Positions 1 to 5,089 of a stretch of 5,089 nt of DNA are shown one piece after another. A model generated the notes under the pieces. The model was not told the DNA's origin. It did no database searches and saw only the letters and a list, made by a program, of their open reading frames with translations. The stretch's first letter is position 1; each line of letters opens with the position of its first letter. Made by a program: the position numbers and the translations under genes. The stretch comes from Gammaproteobacteria bacterium (GTDB lineage: Bacteria > Pseudomonadota > Gammaproteobacteria > SZUA-229): the NCBI GenBank assembly GCA_016191795.1, contig JACPVK010000062.1, positions 1 to 5,089 on the forward strand, in the 5' to 3' direction.

Positions 1-1
1 C

Positions 2-280
2 ACCGTGAATTTCATCGGGACACCAACTTGTGAACTGACATTCAACTTTAATTCAAATGTTTCAATTGCTACCGGTCAGCGCCTTGTTATTCATTATCAG
101 GCCAGGCTGGAACCCGGTGCCAGTGTTAATGGTGAGCTGCTAACCAATGTGGCAAGTGCAACGCAATGGTTTAGTGGTGACGGCAGCAATCCCAGGACAA
201 CATTTACCGGCCTGCTAACAGACGGCACGCCCGCCAATAATGCGGATAACCAGGACAACTTTGCTGTGACGGTTGGTTTG
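2..280 (+). repeat. DUF11 repeat 0, C-terminal part only (residues 1-93)
   Basis: This is the second half of a beta-sandwich repeat cut by the window start. The strand 'LVIHYQARLEPG' matches the late 'xxIxFxVxVxxx' strand of the following repeats. It is followed by the conserved late Asn (residue 49) in 'LLTNVASATQW'. The tail has an Asp/Asn-rich linker (SGDGSNPR, then PANNADNQDN) that ends in a valine strand. It has no lysine. Cys10 is the only cysteine before residue 1344. The first-strand Lys and the central Asp lie upstream of the window. Confidence 0.8.
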
Positions 281-3200
281 GCGCCTTATTATTTTCAAAA
301 AACTGTCACCAATTTAACAACGGGGGCCACGCCTGCTGTGACGGCCGTGGCAGGCGAAACATTACGCTACACCTTGCGTGTGTTTAATGTGAGTACAACC
401 GTTACGGGCGTTAACATCAGCGATAACCTCGATGCATCCGGTTTTGATTTAAACAGTTATGCATTGGTGTCGTCTACAGCGGGTGCCGCTGTTAATTTCA
501 ATGCCGGCTCCGGTTTGCTGACGATTAATGGCGGCGATGTGGCTCAAGGATCCGAGCTGCTGGTGGTTTTTGATATTGATACGTTACCGACGTTGATAGA
601 TGGCGCAACGGTATCCAACCAGGCGCTGCTCAATACCACAAGCGGTTACAGCAATGTGGTGAGTGATGATCCTTATGTTAATGGCGCAGATGATCCAACA
701 ATAACGCCACCGGCAGGCGATCCAACCGTTGTGACTATTTATCGCCCAGGCCCGTTGAGCAAAACCAATGGACCGGCGCGCGCAGTAATTGGAGAAACAT
801 TTACTTACACCATTACTGTGCCAGCTACGCCAGTTGCGACACCGCTGTACGATGTGCGCATTCTCGACACACTGGGTGTCGATGCAGCGGGTAATCCAAC
901 GGCACTGGATGTCAGTTTTGTCAGCGCAACGGGTACGAATGTTAATGGCGGTAGCATTAACTGGATTTTAAGTAATACAGGCACTGCATCATTGCCTGTC
1001 ATTGAAGATCTGGTATCGGGGATTGATATTCCAGCCAATGATCAGGCGATTATTACGATTACAGTACGCCTGAATAATTCGGTGGATAACCAGGCCGGTG
1101 CTCAGTTTTATAATGCGGCCAGTTATACCTATAACCGCAGAAATAGTGATGCGGCAACGCGCACAATCGGTAGTGGTGTGACGACTACCAGCGCGACAAC
1201 AATTTACGAACCCGCCATTACCAGCTTTACCAAGACTGTTGATAATCCATCACCCGTGGCTGGCCAGACGGTGCATTACACCGTCACCATGACGGCGCAA
1301 TCCGGCGCCAATGTGTCGGATGTATTTGACGTCACCTTAATTGATCAATTGCCACTGGGCCTTCAGTATGTTGCCAACTCGGCCACTGTCAGTACTGGTT
1401 TGGGTGTCGGTGCCGGCAATACGATCACATCAACTGATGTGATCGGTGATGGTATCAATACGGCGCAAACCCTGACCTGGGGTGTCGCCAATGCCGATAT
1501 TGATATCCAGGCCGGTGACACGATTACATTTGAATACGATGTGCGCGTTGTGCTGCTGACTAATCTGAATTTAGTGAACAGTATTTCCGCACAGTGGACC
1601 AGTGTCGATGGCAGTAACGGTTTTGAACGTAATGGTACGGATGGTGCTGGCGGTGTACTGAATGATTATGCAACCGCTCCTGCAGCAGCAACTGTGCAAG
1701 TGCAAATTCCGGCTTTGGTATTTGAAAAATCAGTTATCAATTTAACCAGTGGGCAGAATCCCGGTGTTAATGCACAACCGGGTGACACACTGCAATATAC
1801 CCTGTATATCCAGAATACCAGTCTGGCGGCCCTGCTTAATTTTTCTTTGCAGGATGAGCTGGATGCATTGAATGTCAGTCCTGTTTTTGTTCCGGGTAGC
1901 ATGGCTATCACATCGGCTCTGCCATTGGGTGCGGTGGACAACAGCAACGCCATGGGTGGAACGAATGGAACAGGCGTCATTGATATCAGCAACCTGGATT
2001 TAACGGCGGATGATAGTGCGCCGGGTGGTACAGACGAGATGACGATCACCTTTACGGCACAGTTGGTTTCGGTCATTGCCAACAGTAGCCAGGTGCTGAA
2101 TCAGGCCGGCATCATCAGTCAGGCCACGCTATTGCAAAGCAGTGATGATCCAAACATTGGTGGTGTAGCTGATCCGACACTGACGACGATTACCTCAGCG
2201 CCCAATCTTGAAGTGTTCAAAATATCACAGGATATGACCGGTGATCCCAATGTCCTGTTTTCTGGCGATACACTGCGTTACACCATCACTGTAAAAAATA
2301 TCGGTAACGACAACGCCGTTAATGCCATGTTGCGTGATTTGATACCGGCCAATACCACTTACGTGGCCAGTTCGACGTATTTGAATGGAGTTGTTGTTGC
2401 TGATGTCAGTGGTGCATCCGCATTACAGGCAGGCATGCTGATAAATTCCCCCGACACGACAACACCTGGTTATTTGACTGCCGATGCATCCGTCACCAGC
2501 ACTAATGTGGCAACCATTATTTTTGATGTAACGATTAATGCCGGTGTCAGCGATGGTGTCATTATTTCGAATCAGGGTTTTGTCAGTGCCGATGATGGTG
2601 GTGGCAACGCTATCATGCTTACACCATCGGATGATCCGGATACGGCGATACTGGATGATCCCACACAGGATGTTGTCGGTAGTGTGCCGTGGCTGGACGC
2701 ACAAAAAACAGTACAGATTATTCTGGATGGCACAACGCCAGGTATTGTTGACCCGGGTGATACCTTGCGTTACACCATTACCATTACCAATGCAGGTGGT
2801 GTTGCCGCAACCAATGTGATGTTTACAGATGCAGTGCCGGTTAATTCCACCTATGTTGCGAATTCAGTTTATCTAAATGGTCTGGCTGCTGGTCAACCCG
2901 ACGCGGGTATTTCTCCATTAGTCGCAGGGATTGCAGTCAGTTCAACGGATTTAACAACAACCTCATTACCCACAGCAGGTAATGGTGTAATAACGGCAGG
3001 CGGCAGTGCCACGATTATTTTTGATGTCATGGTTGATGCAGTAGCACCCGGAACCTTGATCAGTAATCAGGGCATAGTCTCGAGCAATGAACAGCTCGAC
3101 GAACCCACGGATGCAGATGGTAATGATGCCAACGGTGATCAACCAACTGTTGTGGTGGTAGGTAATACGCAACAACTGAGTATTACCAAACAGGTTTTTG

Positions 3201-5089
3201 TTGTTAATGGCGGGGTGGCTACAGCCGGTGGCGAACTGGAATATGTCATTCGTGCTACCAACATATCCAGTGTGCCTGCAACCAATGTTTTCATTACGGA
3301 TAATCTGGACTTGCCGGTTGCCGGACAGAAAACCTATGTTCCCGGTTCCGGTTTGCTGAATGGATTAAGTACCGGTGTGTCGTATGTTGCGCCGATTATA
3401 ACGGCTGATTACGGAACCAGTTATGGTCTGCTGGCACCGGGTGCGGTGGTGGAATTTCGTTTTCGTGTGTTGCTGGATGCAGCCTTGCCTCTGGGTACAA
3501 CCGTAATCAATACGGCAACCGCATACTGGAACGCTGCAAACCAGAATGCATCTGCCAGTGTTTCAATTGATGTGGGTGGTACACCGGGAACCATTAATTT
3601 GAATGGTGCCGTCTGGCACGATGCTGATTTTGATGAAATACAGGGTGGTAGTGAAACGCCGTTGGCCAACTGGCGAATCGATTTGTATCAAAATTCTGTC
3701 ATGCTACGAACGACAAATTCCGATGTGAATGGCGTGTACCAGTTCTCCGGGCTGCTGGAAAATTATTTAGTTACCGATCCGGTTTATGAATTGCGTTTCT
3801 ACGCACCGGGTGCCATATCGGCTTCCGCTTCCATGGGTATGGCTTATTCAGCTTTTACCAATGGGCAACAAAGAATTACCGATATACGTGGCACATCCGG
3901 CGCCAGTTTGCAAAATCTGGATTTACCCATACAGCCGGATGGCATGGTTTACGATTCTATTCTTAGAACGCCAGTGGCCAATGCGGTTGTGCAAATGGTG
4001 AATGCGCTGGGCACGGCGCTGCCCGGCAGTTGTTTTAATGATCCCAATCAGCAAAACCAGGCAACACTTGGCAATGGTTATTATAAATTCGAATTGAATT
4101 TTTCACAGATCGAGTGTCCTGCAAATTCAGATTACACATTAAATGTGTATCCACCTGCGGGATATATAGACAGTGATAACAATCCGGCTACACCTCAATC
4201 GTCGGCCATTATCCCAGCTTCGCCAGGTGTTTATGATGCTGTGAGTTGTCCGGCGGATGCCGTCATTACAACCACCGAATGTGAAATACAGGTGTCTCCA
4301 TTGTTGCCACCAACCAGTGTCGCACCGCGTACCACCTTAACCGATTATTACAGGGCTTTTACATTTGGTAATGTGCCTCGTGAACAGATTTACAACAACC
4401 ATATTCCGGTGGATTCTGAAACAGTGGAAGCACTGGGAATTACCAAGACATCTGCTCTGGTTAACGTGATGCGCGGTCAGTTGGTGCCATATACCATTAC
4501 ATTAAATAATATCCTGGGTGTTCCGCTTTACGATATTGATATTGTTGACAGGTATCCGGCTGGTTTCAAATATGTCCGTAACTCGGCCCGCGTATATGTC
4601 AATAATGTTCGTGCCAGCAACGATGAGGAGCCGCAAGTTAATGGTTTGCAAATGGTCTGGCCAAACAGGCTAATTAATAATGATGATATAACGGTTATCA
4701 AAATGTTGCTGGTCGCGGGCGCAGGTGTTGGCGAAGGTGAATATGTTAACCGTGTGCAGGCGGTAAATAATATGAGTAATGGTAATACTTCGGCCGAAGC
4801 CTCTGCCACCGTGCGTGTCGTGCCTGATCCAACCTTCGATTGCTCCGACATTATTGGCAAGGTGTTTAACGACAAAAACCTCAATGGTTATGCTGACGAT
4901 GGCGAAGAAGGTATTGCCGGAGCGCGCGTCAACACTGCGCAAGGCTTGCAGGCAACAACCGATGAATACGGTCGTTATCATTTCACCTGCGCTGTTATCC
5001 CCAACCAGGATCGCGGTTCGAACTTTATTGTCAAACTGGATGAGCGCAGCTTGCCAACCGGTTATCGCATCACCTCGGAAAATCCACGC
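2..5089 (+). CDS. Giant DUF11-repeat surface protein, internal fragment (both ends outside window)
   Basis: Reading from base 2 gives 1,696 codons with no stop, so the gene enters and leaves the window; neither start codon, signal peptide nor C-terminal anchor can be seen. The composition is rich in Thr, Val, Ala, Asn, Gly and Asp and very poor in Lys and Cys, as expected for an exported beta-sandwich protein. Domain order: end of a DUF11 repeat (residues 1-93), seven DUF11 repeats (94-1193), SdrD_B/CnaB-like domain (1194-1312), four-Cys domain (1313-1471), another DUF11 repeat (1472-1610), SdrD_B-like domain (1611 onward). Repeats are recognised by the recurring G-[DE]-T-x-x-Y-T-[IVL] strand, a central x-x-D-x-[LV]-[PD] strand and a late N-x-[AGV] strand. 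The role is inferred as a long extracellular stalk or adhesin, possibly biofilm- or envelope-associated; no enzyme motif is seen. No frameshift or internal stop suggests decay. The frame is certain, the family very likely, the biological function unknown. Confidence 0.96.
281..742 (+). repeat. DUF11 repeat 1 (residues 94-247)
   Basis: The repeat opens with 'YYFQKTV' (Lys100, the only lysine in it), then the core strand 'GETLRYTL', the central 'ISDNLD' (Asp141) and the late 'VSNQALL' (Asn206). It closes with an acidic linker, SDDPYVNGADDPT, at 662-700. Strand order and motif spacing match the DUF11 family. Boundaries are set by analogy with the neighbouring repeats and could shift by about ten residues. 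Confidence 0.88.
743..1207 (+). repeat. DUF11 repeat 2 (residues 248-402)
   Basis: It opens with 'GPLSKTN' (Lys254, the sole lysine), followed by 'GETFTYTI', 'RILDTLG' (Asp289) and 'FYNAASY' (Asn371). It is the most divergent of the stalk repeats. The core strand runs into a Pro/Ala-rich turn (VPATPVATP), and the terminal linker is basic and Thr-rich (TYNRRNSDAATRT) where other repeats have an acidic DDP linker. Confidence 0.84.
1208..1705 (+). repeat. DUF11 repeat 3 (residues 403-568)
   Basis: It opens with 'ITSFTKTV' (Lys411, the sole lysine), then 'GQTVHYTV', 'TLIDQLPLGLQYVANS' (Asp448) and 'NLVNSISAQW' (Asn526). The 'D-x-L-P-x-G-L-x-Y-V-x-N-S' run is a textbook DUF11 motif. Its tail (QW, then VDGSN, FERNGTDG and LNDY) resembles the tail of repeat 0 rather than those of its immediate neighbours. 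At about 166 residues it is the longest repeat here. Confidence 0.92.
1706..2197 (+). repeat. DUF11 repeat 4 (residues 569-732)
   Basis: It opens with 'ALVFEKSV' (Lys576, the sole lysine), followed by 'GDTLQYTLYIQN', 'SLQDELD' (Asp618) and 'VLNQAGI' (Asn700). The closing acidic linker SSDDPNIGGVADPT (2138-2179) has the same DDP...DPT layout as repeat 1. Between the central Asp and the late Asn lies a long Gly/Asn/Asp-rich loop (around residues 650-680), probably an exposed insertion between strands. Confidence 0.88.
2198..2686 (+). repeat. DUF11 repeat 5 (residues 733-895)
   Basis: It opens with 'NLEVFKISQD' (Lys740), then 'GDTLRYTITVKN' (a second lysine, 765), 'LRDLIP' (Asp779), 'TYVASSTYLNG', 'ATIIFDVTI' and 'ISNQGFV' (Asn857). 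The linker contains two DDP units (2591-2665). It is clearly the closest relative of repeat 6, with matching motifs along the whole length. Confidence 0.93.
2687..3160 (+). repeat. DUF11 repeat 6 (residues 896-1053)
   Basis: It opens with 'WLDAQKTV' (Lys902, the sole lysine), then 'GDTLRYTITITNAGG', 'MFTDAVP' (Asp943), 'TYVANSVYLNG', 'ATIIFDVMV' and 'ISNQGIV' (Asn1022). This is the most canonical repeat of the array. The linker at 3098-3148 carries an Asp/Asn ladder (DADGNDANGD) that looks like a calcium-binding loop. It ends in the valine strand 'PTVVVV'. Confidence 0.94.
3098..3148 (+). other. Asp/Asn-rich inter-repeat linker, possible calcium loop (residues 1033-1049)
   Basis: The linker after repeat 6 reads DEPTDADGNDANGDQPT, with acidic or amide side chains at alternating positions like the D-x-D-x-N-x-D loops of calcium-binding repeats. 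No flanking helix is seen, so it is not an EF hand. Related but simpler DDP...DPT linkers follow repeats 1, 4 and 5. Metal binding is inferred from the pattern alone. Confidence 0.5.
3161..3580 (+). repeat. DUF11 repeat 7, last of the tandem stalk (residues 1054-1193)
   Basis: It opens with 'QLSITKQV' (Lys1063), then 'GGELEYVIRATN', 'FITDNLD' (Asp1100), 'TYVPGSGLLNG' and 'TVINTATAYW' (Asn1170). A second lysine sits at 1110. It is shorter than the preceding repeats and lacks the long acidic DDP linker. It passes almost directly into the next domain, consistent with being the end of the tandem array. Confidence 0.9.
3581..3937 (+). other. Degenerate SdrD_B/CnaB-like domain (residues 1194-1312)
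   Basis: The opening 'LNGAVWHDADFDEIQGGSE' follows the SdrD_B pattern G-x-V-[FW]-x-D-x-[ND]-x-[ND]-G-x-x-[DE]. It is followed by 'PLANWRIDLYQN' and 'SDVNGVYQF' (Asp1241), the usual 'TDxxGxYxF' strand of this prealbumin-like fold. The loop has lost the standard 'NGxxDxGE' residues, so metal binding here is doubtful. The domain contains no lysine at all, so it cannot form a Lys-based isopeptide bond. The last part, to about residue 1312, is less like the family. Confidence 0.75.
3938..4414 (+). other. Four-cysteine beta-rich domain, loosely CnaB/carboxypeptidase-regulatory-like (residues 1313-1471)
   Basis: The opening 'GMVYDSILRTPVANAVVQMV' resembles the 'G-x-V-x-D-x-x-x-x-P-V-x-x-A-x-V' start of prealbumin-like regulatory domains, and 'GNGYYKFEL' resembles their later strand. 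'DYTLNVYPPAGYI' looks like the next strand. Unlike the rest of the window, it has four cysteines (1344, 1372, 1416, 1427), which could form two disulfides in an oxidising compartment. The end, through 'DYYRAFTFG' to 'NNHIPVD', looks like a conserved connector before the next DUF11 repeat. I recognise the fold only in outline. Confidence 0.55.
4415..4831 (+). repeat. DUF11 repeat 8, isolated C-terminal copy (residues 1472-1610)
   Basis: It opens with 'LGITKTS' (Lys1482), then 'RGQLVPYTITLNN', 'DIVDRYPAGFKYVRNSARV' (Asp1516) and 'YVNRVQAV' (Asn1583). The 'D-x-x-P-x-G-F-x-Y-V-x-N-S' run is a strong DUF11 signature. This copy is separated from the tandem array by two other domains and has three lysines (1482 plus two others). 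Its central loop (VNNVRASNDEEPQVNG) is more charged than in the stalk repeats. Confidence 0.92.
4832..5089 (+). other. SdrD_B-like domain, truncated by window end (residues 1611-1696)
   Basis: 'IIGKVFNDKNLNGYADDGEEG' begins a clear SdrD_B motif. The loop residues 1623-1637 (N-D-K-N-L-N-G-Y-A-D-D-G-E-E-G) match the usual D-x-N-x-N-G-x-x-D-x-G-E-x-G calcium-site pattern. 'TDEYGRYHF' (from residue 1654) is the following conserved strand. Cys1614 and Cys1663 flank the domain core and could pair. The final 'KLDERSLPTGYRITSENPR' continues past the window. In similar large Gram-negative proteins, as I recall them, such a domain precedes an outer-membrane or OmpA-like end, but that part is not visible here. 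Confidence 0.88.

Noticed and set aside
1666..2082. Open frame of 138 codons on the minus strand
   Set aside because: It lies wholly opposite DUF11 repeats 3-4 of the long + strand frame, has no recognisable protein motif, and its low-complexity Ser/Val/Ala composition is what the complement of a Thr/Val/Asn-rich repeat gene would produce.
2423..2819. Opposed minus- and plus-strand open frames over repeats 5-6
   Set aside because: Both are out of frame with, or antisense to, two well-conserved repeats. Their peptides (rich in His, Arg, Cys, Met) look like off-frame translation.
2257..3027. Short DNA identities between repeats 5 and 6 as a possible mobile element, direct-repeat site or CRISPR
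   Set aside because: The identities are in frame, spaced by one protein repeat (about 490-500 bases), and correspond to conserved protein strands. There are no regular short spacers, terminal inverted repeats or transposase.
3581..3937. Calcium-binding loop in the first SdrD_B-like domain
   Set aside because: The position matches, but the loop reads HDADFDEIQGGSE and lacks the NGxxDxGE residues seen at 4883-4906, so I do not claim a metal site there.
3786..4001. Plus-strand open frame of 71 codons
   Set aside because: It is out of frame within the SdrD_B-like and four-Cys domains of the long frame. Its Trp/Pro/Leu-rich peptide has no motif, and the in-frame reading is clearly protein-like.
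4528..4981. Two overlapping minus-strand open frames (118 and 103 codons)
   Set aside because: They overlap each other in different frames and lie opposite the strong DUF11 repeat 8 and SdrD_B-like coding sequence. No ribosome-binding context or family motif is seen.

Overview
The window is one uninterrupted stretch of protein-coding sequence. A single + strand frame (codons starting at base 2) runs from edge to edge, 2-5089, as 1,696 sense codons with no stop and no visible start. It is an internal piece of one very large gene. No intergenic DNA, promoter, terminator, RNA gene, mobile element or CRISPR array is visible.

The protein is a repeat-built surface or secreted protein of the DUF11 type (conserved repeat domain TIGR01451 / Pfam DUF11, immunoglobulin-like beta sandwiches). 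Residues 1-93 are the tail of one repeat. Residues 94-1193 hold seven tandem DUF11 repeats of about 140-166 residues. Residues 1194-1312 are a degenerate SdrD_B/CnaB-like domain. Residues 1313-1471 are a four-cysteine beta-rich domain that I recognise only loosely. Residues 1472-1610 are an isolated eighth full DUF11 repeat. Residues 1611-1696 begin a good SdrD_B-like domain with an Asp/Asn-rich metal-binding-like loop, cut by the window end. The likely layout is a repetitive stalk followed by a more complex C-terminal module that leads to a cell-envelope anchor outside the window.

The most notable signal is lysine use. Residues 1-1193 contain only nine lysines. Seven of them are the one lysine at the equivalent first-strand position of each tandem repeat, and in five of those repeats it is the only lysine in the domain. 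Every complete repeat also has an Asp at the 'xxDxxx' centre strand and an Asn near the last strand. This Lys/Asp/Asn set is what self-formed Lys-Asn isopeptide bonds would need, so the stalk may be a covalently locked rod. The stalk is also free of cysteine (no Cys between residues 10 and 1344), while the C-terminal module has six.

Organism: base composition is near-balanced, codon use is mixed, and the DUF11 plus SdrD_B-like layout resembles giant envelope proteins of Gram-negative bacteria. A marine or environmental gammaproteobacterium (for example the Cellvibrio/Saccharophagus group) is my best guess, with low certainty because no taxonomic marker is present.
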